DNA from: Tepidibacter mesophilus
Lineage (GTDB): Bacteria > Bacillota > Clostridia > Peptostreptococcales > Peptostreptococcaceae
Length of the DNA: 64,000 bases
Assembly: GCF_002724055.1 (NCBI RefSeq)
Contig: NZ_BDQY01000006.1
Span: 1 to 64,000 of the forward strand
Direction of reading: 5' to 3'
Shown: positions 15,479 through 24,184 of the stretch, piece after piece
Numbering within the stretch: the stretch's first letter is position 1
Layout: each line of letters starts with the position of its first letter
Made by a program: the position numbers and the translations under genes
Notes under the pieces: model-generated
Told to the model about the DNA's origin: nothing
The model's database searches: none
What the model saw: only the letters and a program-made list of their open reading frames with translations

Positions 15479-16411
15479 TTAGTAAAATTTAGATAATAAA
15501 TCTAAATAATTTTTATAACATATTTTTTTTATAAAATCATCAGTATAATTTCTTTTTAATAGTTCATCTATTATTAAGTACAAATAAGTACAGTCTTTTA
15601 AAGGGTTTATAACATTGCACCCATCAAAGTCTGATCCAAATCCTATACATTTATCTCCACCTATAGTGGTTATTCTTTCTATATGATCTACCAATGAAGG
15701 GATGTCTTTATTTTTACCAACAAATTCTTCATAAAAATTAATTCCTATTACTCCGTTTATATTAGAAATATCTCTTATTTGATCATCTGTTAGGTTTCTT
15801 TTATGTTCATTTATATAATTACTTAAAGAGTGAGAAGCTATTATAGGTTGTTTAGTTAATTTAAGAACATCATAAAATGTTTTATAAGATGCATGAGAGA
15901 CATCTATTATCATATCCATGTTATTCATAACATTAATAACAGACTTTCCAAAATTGGTTAATCCAAAATCAGTATTTTCCATTGTTCCACAAGCCACCTT
16001 ATTTTTATAGTTCCATGTTAAAGTTAATGATTTTACACCCAATATGTTTAATGATTTTATTATTTCTATATTGTCATCTATTATATGAGCCCCTTCTATT
16101 GAAATAATAATTCCTACTATATTGTCATTATTCATAACATAATATAAATCATTCTTATTTTTTATTATTTTTATACTACCACTATTTTTTTCATATTCAT
16201 GTAATTTGTTTATATACAATATAGCTTTAAAATACGACTCTGGAAAAGGAATAGTATAATCTATATATACAGCCATAAATTGAATTTTTACATTGGATTT
16301 TAATAATTTTTTTAAGTTTATATGAGTGATATCATTATCATAAAAAGACAGATTATTGTCTTTTATTCTAGTTATACTATCACAATGGCTATCTATTATT
16401 TTATAATTCAT
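15479..16411 (-). CDS. membrane dipeptidase family (peptidase M19)
   Basis: A 310-residue zinc dipeptidase of the renal dipeptidase family, which cleaves dipeptides including those with D-residues. Metal-site motifs are visible: DSHCDS at residues 7-12, ISIEGAHII near residue 105 (bridging Glu), IDVSHAS near residue 175, IASHSL near residue 195 (His), and GFGSDFDG near residue 260. No signal peptide, so it is cytoplasmic. The ribosome site AGAGGTG is good. The recombinase-like gene lies 44 nt upstream on the same strand and the two may share an mRNA, though no functional link is apparent. Confidence 0.88.
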   Translation of the reverse strand: MNYKIIDSHCDSITRIKDNNLSFYDNDITHINLKKLLKSNVKIQFMAVYIDYTIPFPESYFKAILYINKLHEYEKNSGSIKIIKNKNDLYYVMNNDNIVGIIISIEGAHIIDDNIEIIKSLNILGVKSLTLTWNYKNKVACGTMENTDFGLTNFGKSVINVMNNMDMIIDVSHASYKTFYDVLKLTKQPIIASHSLSNYINEHKRNLTDDQIRDISNINGVIGINFYEEFVGKNKDIPSLVDHIERITTIGGDKCIGFGSDFDGCNVINPLKDCTYLYLIIDELLKRNYTDDFIKKICYKNYLDLLSKFY

Positions 16412-16455
16412 TTAGTTCACCTCTTTTTATCAATTTTAAAAATTGAACTGTATAT

Positions 16456-17349
16456 TTATTTCTTTGATTTATATATATTAGATTCATCATTATCTATAAT
16501 ATAGTCAATATTATCACTATCTACAAAATTAATTACATACTTATATCTGCATGCATAGTTTTTATCACTCCAACCTAGTTTTTCTTTTAGATTTTCATCT
16601 TTTATTCCACATTTTAAAGAAAATGTTGCGTATGAATGTCTAAAATCTTTTGCGGAATAATTACTAAGATTAGCTATAGATAAAGCATTTTTTACTATAA
16701 GTCTAACATTTCTATCGGTAATAGTATTACTATTCCTACTTTTGAAAACAAAATCATCCATACTAGTAATATTTGTAGACTCTTTATAGTCCATAATTAG
16801 ATTCCATGAATATTCCGGTAGTTGCACTATACGTTCCTTTTTTTGAGTTCCTATTTTACATGAATAAATGTTTCCATTATCAACTATTAAGTCTTTCCAT
16901 TTTAAGCTTATTAATTCATTTAACAAACATCCTGTGCTAATTAAAAAAGAAATTATAGCCCTATCTCTTTTTTTTAAATGAGGAAATATAGATATTAATT
17001 TATTTAATTCATCAAGACTTAATACATCATTTTTATTTTTAATTCTAGATACGTAAGGTTTATTTATATTAGCAAAAGGATTATTCTGTATATAATTTTC
17101 TTTTAATAAAAAATTATAGAAACTATGTAAGTAACTATATATTTTTTCACAAGTTGACTTAGCATATATATTATTAATATGTTCTATGAATTGTTTACTT
17201 TCATTAATATTTATATTTAGCAAATTCTTATCATTTAAAGTTGATTTAAATAAGACTATTTTATTTAAATAATCATATTTGCTTAAAGGTTTAAGCTTTC
17301 TAGAAAATTCTTTAAATAGTTCATATTCATATTCTGATAAACCATTCAT
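16456..17349 (-). CDS. tyrosine recombinase/XerC-D-like protein lacking catalytic Arg I
   Basis: A 297-residue protein with the two-domain integrase layout: a SAM-like core-binding domain (about residues 5-95) and a catalytic-type domain (about 105-275). Present: the beta-hairpin lysine (GTQKKERIVQLP, residues 167-178), the second arginine Arg237 in DFRHSYAT, Trp260 in the LGW position and the nucleophile Tyr269. The first arginine of the RKHRY set is missing: where the family has TGxR..EL this protein has TGCLLNEL, with Leu142. His of HxxR is Lys234, a common substitution. Either it is catalytically weak or it has become a DNA-binding protein. No attachment site was seen. Confidence 0.75.
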   Translation of the reverse strand: MNGLSEYEYELFKEFSRKLKPLSKYDYLNKIVLFKSTLNDKNLLNININESKQFIEHINNIYAKSTCEKIYSYLHSFYNFLLKENYIQNNPFANINKPYVSRIKNKNDVLSLDELNKLISIFPHLKKRDRAIISFLISTGCLLNELISLKWKDLIVDNGNIYSCKIGTQKKERIVQLPEYSWNLIMDYKESTNITSMDDFVFKSRNSNTITDRNVRLIVKNALSIANLSNYSAKDFRHSYATFSLKCGIKDENLKEKLGWSDKNYACRYKYVINFVDSDNIDYIIDNDESNIYKSKK

Positions 17350-17542
17350 AAATACTCACTTCCTTTAATGTTTTTAAGGTTATATTAATTATACTTAAAA
17401 TATTCAAATATAAAAATCACTAAATTATAATATTTCTAATTTAATAATTAAAATCCTTTGAAAAAATCCAATTTAACTGATATACTTTATATGTTAATTT
17501 TATAGAATGTATTAAAATAGATAATTTGAAGGAGGTTTTACT

Positions 17543-18355
17543 ATGAGCGATATTTTAAAAGCTATAATCCTTTCTATAGTAGAAGGGATTACAGAATTCT
17601 TGCCTATTAGCAGTACTGGTCATTTAATCCTTGTTAATCAATGGATAAATTTTGAAGGTAATTTTGGATTTTATTTTAATGTTATTATTCAGTTCGGGGC
17701 TATTTTATCTGTTGTAGTCTTGTATTTCAAAAAGCTAAACCCTTTTGAGAAATCTAAAACACATATACAAAAACAACAGACTATTAGCTTATGGTCAAAA
17801 GTAATAGTTGGATTTATTCCAGCTGCTATATTAGGTTTTTTATTTGCGGATATAATAGAAAATTATTTAAATAATCCTATAGTAGTAGCTGTAATGCTTT
17901 TTGTTGGTGGTATTTTTATATTAGTTTTAGAAAATAATTCTAAAAGAATTAAAATAAATACTTTTGATAAACTAAGTTATAAAACTGCTTTTTCAATAGG
18001 TATGATTCAATGTCTAGCAATGATTCCTGGAACTTCAAGATCAGCTGCTACAATTATAGGAGCAATGATTTTAGGAACATCAAGACAAATAGCTGCAGAA
18101 TTTTCATTTTTCTTAGCTATACCTACAATGGCAGGTGCGACAGCTTATTCTGTACTTAAGATGATTAAAGGTGGGGTTACAATAACATCTAATCAGTGGA
18201 TGGTATTATTAATAGGAATTATAGGCTCGTTTATAATAGCTACTTGTGTTATATCTTTTTTTATGAATTATATACAAAAAAAGGATTTCAAAATATTTGG
18301 ATACTACAGAATAATTCTTTCTGTAATAATACTATTTTCTTACTTTATTAAATAA
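17543..18355 (+). CDS. uppP: undecaprenyl-diphosphatase UppP (BacA)
   Basis: A 270-residue polytopic membrane enzyme that dephosphorylates undecaprenyl diphosphate to recycle the lipid carrier of cell wall synthesis. It also gives bacitracin resistance when overproduced. Both active-site blocks are present: EGITEFLPISSTGHL at about residues 14-28 and PGTSRSAATIIGAM at about residues 160-173, facing the outside. About eight spans; full length. GAAGGAGG precedes the ATG. It is a single gene ended by a strong terminator that overlaps its last codons. Confidence 0.95.
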   Translation: MSDILKAIILSIVEGITEFLPISSTGHLILVNQWINFEGNFGFYFNVIIQFGAILSVVVLYFKKLNPFEKSKTHIQKQQTISLWSKVIVGFIPAAILGFLFADIIENYLNNPIVVAVMLFVGGIFILVLENNSKRIKINTFDKLSYKTAFSIGMIQCLAMIPGTSRSAATIIGAMILGTSRQIAAEFSFFLAIPTMAGATAYSVLKMIKGGVTITSNQWMVLLIGIIGSFIIATCVISFFMNYIQKKDFKIFGYYRIILSVIILFSYFIK

Positions 18356-18395
18356 AATAAGAATGTGGGTAATTACCTACATTCTTATTTTATTT
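18350..18395. terminator. terminator of uppP
   Basis: Long stem-loop (18350-18370 with 18375-18395, one mismatch) flanked by A and T runs; probably bidirectional. Confidence 0.85.
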
Positions 18396-18477
18396 AATAT
18401 GTATTTATAAGTATATTAATATACAATAAAAAGATCTTCTAATAATTTTTTAAAATTTAATTTTTATTTATACCATT

Positions 18478-20268
18478 TTAGAGGGAACCTGCAATCATTT
18501 TTATTATATCACTATTCTCTTCTTTAAACGTTGTAATTATTATAATTTTATCCAAAGCACATGTTAATGCCGTACATATCATATTTAAATTTTTTATAAA
18601 ATTGTTAATTTCATTATTAGAATTAGAATCATTCAGATGATGCCCATATAACATTTCAATCTGACATAGTATGAGGGCTTTATACTCTAGATTATTTATA
18701 GAATATATGTTAGATATTGTTACTCCATTTTTATTGCTTAAATTAGTTAATTCGTCATTTGAATATACATAAGGTATATTGCTCTCCTCTAATGCTTTTC
18801 TTAAAATATATTGAAAATATATCATATTTCCATTTTTTAATTTTCTTTTATTATACGGATATACAATTACTATATCTGAATAATCAAATCCTTTTTTTGT
18901 TATTAAATATTCTATCTCCCATATTATAGATTTAATTTTTTCTTCTATATCATCTACAAATATAATTTCTACATCTTCGCCTTCACTTCTTAAAGATTTT
19001 GTATTTAAATAATAATCATCAGGAATATTAATAGCAAAATTTCCTACATAATTTTTTATATTACATCTAAATTTATTTACAAACGAAGAAATTTTTTGTG
19101 TCTGTTTATAATTATATTCAAGTGTTATGACATGGTCTAAATTCATATTTTCCCAAAACCCTTTAAATGATTTAATATTATTTTGTATATCTGCGGATTT
19201 ATCCACTGATATATTGAAAATATTTTTAGATTTAAACAATATCCCTTGAATGAATTTTATTTCTTCTTCATCAAAGTTTTCGCAACCATCTATAAAAATT
19301 CCTTTGTATATTTTTTTTTCTTTTAATGTATTTTTTACTTGTAAAAAAACATTTTTAAAATATTTAGAAAAGTCTAATTTAAGTTTATTGTAATCTATTA
19401 CTAAATTTAAATCCTTAGCTAACTTAAATATAAATCCATGATAATTGTATATGTCTAAATTTTCAGGCGTTTTATATAATAAACTAATTTGATTTTTAAT
19501 ATCATTCATTAACTGCTTGTTATATGTTATAAATAAAAATCTTTCTTTTGGATATAATTTAGTAAGTTTTATAGCTCTTGATATTAATATAGTCGTTTTA
19601 GAACTTCCATTAGGGCCTATAAATAAAGTATTTCCATATTTAATAGAATTAATTTTTTCAATTTGAGAAGGACTTAAAAAAACTGAATTATATTTATATT
19701 GATCTTTAGAAAATAAAATATTTTTGAAAAATTCATTTTTTGAATTTTCTTTACGACATTTCTTTATTAAATGGTATTCAGGTGAAATATAAAATCTAAA
19801 TAGATTTAAAATAACATCATCATTTTCACCCATAAAATACTTATCTAATATGATTGTATCATTAATTAATTCATTATATTTAGTATTATCAATAATATGA
19901 TTATTTATAAAATCATTCTTTTTATTATTTATTTCAATATATGGCATAATATATATTAAATTATATTTAATATCTAAATTAAAACTTTTTAATTTTTTTT
20001 CTAATGTAAAATATTCTTCTTCCATTACCTCTATTAACTCATCTTCCAGTATAGAATATATTTCTTCAGTAGTATCCATGAATTTAATAAAAAGAATATT
20101 ATTGTCTTTAACATACATTAAATCTATATTAATGCCGTTTACAGGAACTATTTTTGTTATTCCTATGCCATTTAAAGAGTCTATACAATTTTCATAAAAA
20201 TGCATCTCGCTATCTTTTATTCTAAGAGAATCTAAATTAGAATGAATATTCTTTGAATATATTTTCAA
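18478..20268 (-). CDS. motif-degenerate UvrD/PcrA-like protein with NERD-like N-terminus
   Basis: A 596-residue protein from a TTG start with AAAGGGGGA at 6 nt. Residues about 20-65 (a Glu, then GINIDLMYV and ILFIKFMD) resemble the NERD nuclease-related core. Residues 198-596 follow superfamily I helicases: a Q-motif-like LSPSQ at 198-202, Walker A GPNGSSKT at 218-225, FITYNKQLM for motif Ia, then DGCEN at 327-331 in place of DExQD. The motif III Gln is not seen, motif IV has NYK not NYR, motif V has INNLE not KGLE, and motif VI has ALTCA not ALTRA. ATP binding may remain, but hydrolysis and unwinding look doubtful. The frame is intact, so this is not simple decay. Confidence 0.65.
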   Translation of the reverse strand: MKIYSKNIHSNLDSLRIKDSEMHFYENCIDSLNGIGITKIVPVNGINIDLMYVKDNNILFIKFMDTTEEIYSILEDELIEVMEEEYFTLEKKLKSFNLDIKYNLIYIMPYIEINNKKNDFINNHIIDNTKYNELINDTIILDKYFMGENDDVILNLFRFYISPEYHLIKKCRKENSKNEFFKNILFSKDQYKYNSVFLSPSQIEKINSIKYGNTLFIGPNGSSKTTILISRAIKLTKLYPKERFLFITYNKQLMNDIKNQISLLYKTPENLDIYNYHGFIFKLAKDLNLVIDYNKLKLDFSKYFKNVFLQVKNTLKEKKIYKGIFIDGCENFDEEEIKFIQGILFKSKNIFNISVDKSADIQNNIKSFKGFWENMNLDHVITLEYNYKQTQKISSFVNKFRCNIKNYVGNFAINIPDDYYLNTKSLRSEGEDVEIIFVDDIEEKIKSIIWEIEYLITKKGFDYSDIVIVYPYNKRKLKNGNMIYFQYILRKALEESNIPYVYSNDELTNLSNKNGVTISNIYSINNLEYKALILCQIEMLYGHHLNDSNSNNEINNFIKNLNMICTALTCALDKIIIITTFKEENSDIIKMIAGSL

Positions 20269-20332
20269 TTGTATCCCCCTTTTCTTTTTATATTATTATA
20301 TCATTTAATTATTAATTTTCTAGTATAACATG

Positions 20333-22006
20333 TCATTTATTACTTTTTTTAAATATGAAAATGTAATCTAATTCATTAGTTCTAAAAGCTCTGTTTATTA
20401 ATTGTATAAAATTTTTATCGTTAGATTTATTTAAATATATAAGATTTATTATTTCTTTATTATTTCTAAGTTTGTATAATAGTTCTTTTTGTACACTTAA
20501 AGATATACTATAAATAATGTAAGATTCCCAAATTTTTGCGTTATCCGAATTTAAAGCTTTAGTATTTTTAAAGTTAATTATAAATTTTTTAAAGCTAATC
20601 CATTTTTTTCGCTCTTTATATCCTAATCTTGTTAATTTAGATTTAATAATATATATATTATTTATAAGCCCAGATATAATAAGAGTGATAGATAAAATAT
20701 GAAGGTATGGAGAATATTCAAATATAAAAAAAACTCCCAATAAAATTTTAAAATATGAATATAAATATAATAAAAGTTTTATTACTTTATTTTTTTTTAG
20801 ATATCCATAATTCTTACACTCTTCATATACTTTTCTTTTCCAAGTATTATAAAACCTCTTAAATTCTAGAAATTTTTTTTCATCTTGATTATATTTTTTT
20901 ATATCATCTAAACAAACGATTTTATCATTTTCACTAAAACAAAATAACCAGTTTAATAAATACTTTTCATGTATTTTCAAATTTTCATCGCTTTTATTTG
21001 TTAATAATAATTTGTATTTTTTATTAATTTCATCATTCATTTCTGAGATATATCCTTTTCTTATCAAGTCAAGTATAGTTATAAGAAAATCTCTACTTGT
21101 TATTTTTTTATATTTCATTATGCTAATCATAATTGCTGGCGTACAATCTTCTGGTAACTTTAAATTATAATTTCTAGGTAGTTTACCTTTTTGAAAAAGC
21201 AGTCTATCAAAAAATAAAACGATTACATAAAAAAACTCTATAATTAATATAGAAATAGATAATATGTTAATTTTATCAATCCTAGATATTGTGTTTTTAT
21301 ATATTTTTTCAATATTAAGTTGTTCATTCACTAGTTTTTCATATAATAAGTACTCATTATTCTCTTCAATAGTATATACAGGTATATCTTGTTCTAAAAA
21401 TATTGCTAATTCTAATTTCATATTCTGTGGAAAGTTTTCTATATTATAACTAACTTTATTTCTTTCAATATGTATATTTTTATACAGATATCCATGTTGA
21501 AAAGCTTTAATATTTTTGTATCTTTTACTATCGGCAAAATATATAGATATGGTTAATTTTTCTACAGGTGAACTATTATCAATATCGAAAATTTTAAATT
21601 TTAATTCATCACCACCATTATGTCTGATAATAAAATCTTCTAAATCATATTCTATTTTATATATTTTAGTTTCAACATTAGATTTGTTATAGACTCTAAA
21701 ATCTAAATTGTAATTATTATTGAATAAATCTAATTGTAATTGTTTTTTATTAGGATATAATTCATATGCTCTTAAATTATCTAATTTAGTATCATCTCCT
21801 AAATACAGACTTCTTGTTACTCCCTCAGATTGAGAATGGAATTTATATGTTATATTCTCTATAATATGAGCATCACCTTTAGCATCTACATTTATATACA
21901 TTCTTAAATTTTCAATAGAATAATTTTCTTGTGAAAATACAGGTTTTATTAAAAAAGCAAATATTATTAGCGCTATTAAATTGATTTTTTTTCTTATTTT
22001 AATCAC
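20333..22006 (-). CDS. DUF2207 family membrane protein
   Basis: A 557-residue protein with a cleavable-looking signal peptide (residues 1-25, ending VFSQ). An extracytoplasmic DUF2207 domain to about residue 235 includes the typical GDAHIIENITYKF, EGVTRSLYLG and YDLEDFIIRHNGGDEL stretches. A membrane helix lies at about residues 243-265. A cytoplasmic region follows with a winged-helix-like DFLITILDLIRKGYIS, and two more membrane helices lie at about residues 405-450. The usual glycine-rich C-terminus of the family is absent. AGAGGTG precedes the ATG. The function is unknown. It lies 64 nt upstream of the degenerate helicase on the same strand, so the two may form a unit. Confidence 0.8.
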   Translation of the reverse strand: MIKIRKKINLIALIIFAFLIKPVFSQENYSIENLRMYINVDAKGDAHIIENITYKFHSQSEGVTRSLYLGDDTKLDNLRAYELYPNKKQLQLDLFNNNYNLDFRVYNKSNVETKIYKIEYDLEDFIIRHNGGDELKFKIFDIDNSSPVEKLTISIYFADSKRYKNIKAFQHGYLYKNIHIERNKVSYNIENFPQNMKLELAIFLEQDIPVYTIEENNEYLLYEKLVNEQLNIEKIYKNTISRIDKINILSISILIIEFFYVIVLFFDRLLFQKGKLPRNYNLKLPEDCTPAIMISIMKYKKITSRDFLITILDLIRKGYISEMNDEINKKYKLLLTNKSDENLKIHEKYLLNWLFCFSENDKIVCLDDIKKYNQDEKKFLEFKRFYNTWKRKVYEECKNYGYLKKNKVIKLLLYLYSYFKILLGVFFIFEYSPYLHILSITLIISGLINNIYIIKSKLTRLGYKERKKWISFKKFIINFKNTKALNSDNAKIWESYIIYSISLSVQKELLYKLRNNKEIINLIYLNKSNDKNFIQLINRAFRTNELDYIFIFKKSNK

Positions 22007-22049
22007 CTCTAATCTATATTATAAACTATATTTGATAGGTATTTTTATT

Positions 22050-22099
22050 AAAATTAAAAAGACTTAGAATCTTTTTAGATTCTAAGTCTTTTTAATTTT
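22050..22099 (-). terminator. strong stem-loop between DUF2207 and the 71-residue ORF
   Basis: 23-bp perfect arms (22050-22072 with 22077-22099) and a TTTT loop. It ends the 22105 gene just before the DUF2207 gene begins. Confidence 0.85.
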
Positions 22100-22104
22100 A
22101 ATAG

Positions 22105-22320
22105 TTATTTATGTTTTTGTGCTGAATCTTTAATACAATCTTTAATTAAATAAAATTTTTTGATTAAGCAGCATTCAGGCTCTTCGTATTCATGTATATA
22201 TGAATCTAATAAATCTTTTATTTGATTAAACTTTTGTTCATCATAAAAATATATAGAATCTAACTTATTAGATATAGAATTGAACAATAAGAACCTTTTT
22301 TTAAAATATTCATTCTTCAT
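22105..22320 (-). CDS. small soluble helical protein, unknown
   Basis: A 71-residue protein, mostly helical, with an acidic centre (DSYIHEYEEPECCL) and two adjacent cysteines, and a Lys-rich tail ending DSAQKHK. I do not recognise it. AAGGAG lies before the ATG at about 12 nt, which is slightly long. It is ended by a strong terminator and so is probably monocistronic. Confidence 0.55.
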   Translation of the reverse strand: MKNEYFKKRFLLFNSISNKLDSIYFYDEQKFNQIKDLLDSYIHEYEEPECCLIKKFYLIKDCIKDSAQKHK

Positions 22321-22411
22321 TATATTACAAACACTCCTTAAATCAATCTTTTACAATCTACATTCAGAGTATTTGCTAAAAAATAAAATTTAAAACATGT
22401 AAAATAAAATT

Positions 22412-22759
22412 TTATTTTTCGACATCAAATAGTACTGTTAATATCATTTTAAATCTCTCTATTGCTAGTAAAGAATGATTTATATTAGCAGGCATAACTA
22501 TAGTTTCACCTTTTTTAACTTTAAAGCTTTCTTCACCTATTGTAATCATAGCCTCTCCATCTAAAATAGATACCATGGCATCGCCTTCAGATTTATGGGT
22601 ACTTATTTCTTCATCTTTATCAAAAGCAAATAAAGTTATATTTACATACTTATTTTGACTCAAAGTCTTACTAATAACAGTTCCCTTCTGGTATTCAACT
22701 AGTGATGTTGTATCAATTGGTTTTGAAAAATCTATGTTTTTTATAAAATGCTTATTCAT
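22412..22759 (-). CDS. single-domain cupin protein
   Basis: A 115-residue small beta-barrel cupin. Seen: STHKSEGDAMVSILDGEA (motif 1 region, with one His and a Glu as likely metal ligands) and MPANINHSLLA (motif 2, His). It is close to the many stand-alone clostridial cupins with unknown ligand. The ATG at 22759 is taken because AAAGGGG lies just before it; a frame from 22777 would begin inside that site. Upstream sequence is AT-rich without a clear operator. Confidence 0.8.
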   Translation of the reverse strand: MNKHFIKNIDFSKPIDTTSLVEYQKGTVISKTLSQNKYVNITLFAFDKDEEISTHKSEGDAMVSILDGEAMITIGEESFKVKKGETIVMPANINHSLLAIERFKMILTVLFDVEK

Positions 22760-22924
22760 TTTATTTCCCCTTTCCATTATAAAATTTATTTTTATTATTT
22801 ACATTATAAAATAAAGGTTGTATCTATTAAGTAACATATGTTACTTTTGTGTTGTTAATTTTTATGTTTTTTAAACTTATATTATTATCTTTTACTAATC
22901 GTCCATTTCTTATTAAAATATTTT

Positions 22925-23515
22925 TTATTTATTTTTAAAATGAATATCTATTATTTTTTCAGCTAGCCTTTTTTGCGCATTTGCCTGTGCAACTAGCATT
23001 ATTACAATTAAAAATAACTGTGATAAATCTTGGTTCTCTTTTTCGATATCATTCGTTTTTTCCTTTATAGATCTTATATTTGAAGATATAAAATTTTCAA
23101 AATCTTGAGTCTCGTTATCTTTTAATTCTAAAAAAATTGAATATATATCATCTAAAGACAGTACATCATCTTCTGTATTTGTCATATCTTTAAGTATAGG
23201 CTCAAATAATAGTTTTATATCATCTAAAGATAATACTTGTTTTAGATAATATACCAAAATCATTAGTATTATATGTTGTTTGCTATATTTTTTATTATTA
23301 GATGGCATTAACAATCCTTGTTTTGTATAATTATTAATCATTGTTTTGGTTAATATTTTATCATAATCATTTCTTTTTAAATTCGACAATCTTTCATCTA
23401 TAAAATTTGTCACTTGGTCCATATACAAATTTAAATCGGGTATATCTTTTAGTTCTACTTTATCTCCTAAACATAATTCTTTTATGAGTTTAATTAATTC
23501 AGTTTCATCTATCAT
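22925..23515 (-). CDS. DUF1836 domain protein, putative DNA-binding regulator
   Basis: A 196-residue protein with the DUF1836 core: LYMDQVTNFIDERL at about residues 30-43, ILTKTMINNYTKQGLL at about 54-69, KKYSKQHIILMILVYYLKQVLSL at about 75-97, and further helices. DUF1836 proteins are MerR-like helix-turn-helix proteins of Firmicutes whose targets are unknown. The C-terminal part (to residue 196) is helical and includes an apolar stretch, FLIVIMLVAQANA. AGAGAGGTG precedes the ATG. A short inverted repeat (ATATAGT/ACTATAT) lies just upstream of its ribosome site and could be an autoregulatory operator. Confidence 0.8.
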   Translation of the reverse strand: MIDETELIKLIKELCLGDKVELKDIPDLNLYMDQVTNFIDERLSNLKRNDYDKILTKTMINNYTKQGLLMPSNNKKYSKQHIILMILVYYLKQVLSLDDIKLLFEPILKDMTNTEDDVLSLDDIYSIFLELKDNETQDFENFISSNIRSIKEKTNDIEKENQDLSQLFLIVIMLVAQANAQKRLAEKIIDIHFKNK

Positions 23516-23596
23516 TTAAATCACCTCTCTTATATAATATAGTATTCAAAACTATATATCAACATATGTATATGAAATTCAAAAAGTTTTATTATT

Positions 23597-23655
23597 AAAA
23601 AAAATCTAATTATAGATTAATAATCCCAAATTATTAATCTCAATTAGATTTTTTT
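23597..23655 (-). terminator. terminator downstream of the DUF3785-like gene
   Basis: Long stem-loop with two paired segments (A7-TCTAATT outer arms, AGATTAATAAT inner arms) flanked by A7 and T7. Confidence 0.85.
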
Positions 23656-23686
23656 ATTTATAGGTAAATTATATAATTTTCTGTTA

Positions 23687-24106
23687 CTAACATTCACATT
23701 CTTCTATTTCAATACTATACTTTCCGCATTTAATACATACTATAATGCTGATTATATAACTATTATCTACAATTCTATTTTTCAACATTTTATTAAAAGA
23801 TGTATTTGCATATTCTTCAGAGATATTACTCATTACATATTTATTATTTTTAGTAAATGCATAAAAATAATATTCAAGAAATTTGAAGTATTTAGATTTT
23901 TCTGCTACTCCATTTAAGCAATTTTGGCAAGCTTGATCGTAATAACTTACATCAAATTCTATATTCTTTTGCTGTTTTAATAAATGGATTATTTCTTCAT
24001 GAGTAAGTCCAAGGGGTAAATTGTTTTTAATATTTTCATAATCTAGACAATTAGAAATATCTATACTGTATAGATTTTCATCAAATTTGAATGTATATTT
24101 TCCCAT
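23687..24106 (-). CDS. DUF3785-like cysteine-containing protein
   Basis: A 139-residue soluble protein. The YYDQACQNC stretch near residue 55, FLEYYFYAFTKNNKYVMSNI near residue 75, and IISIIVCIKCGKYSIEIEECEC at the C-terminus match what I recall of DUF3785, a family of clostridial proteins with no assigned role. Paired cysteines (CQNC, CIKC, CEC) suggest a bound metal or a disulfide relay. AAAGGAG precedes the ATG. It is probably monocistronic because a strong terminator follows. Confidence 0.6.
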   Translation of the reverse strand: MGKYTFKFDENLYSIDISNCLDYENIKNNLPLGLTHEEIIHLLKQQKNIEFDVSYYDQACQNCLNGVAEKSKYFKFLEYYFYAFTKNNKYVMSNISEEYANTSFNKMLKNRIVDNSYIISIIVCIKCGKYSIEIEECEC

Positions 24107-24184
24107 ATTTTAACTCCTTTAAATCAATAATATGTTAAGTATCTCATATAAGTAACTGATTATCAATATATATCAATTATAACT

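Noticed and set aside
14060-15479. T-box or other amino acid riboswitch at the aminotransferase and brnQ genes
   Set aside because: No T-box core sequence or specifier-type leader was found upstream of any of them.
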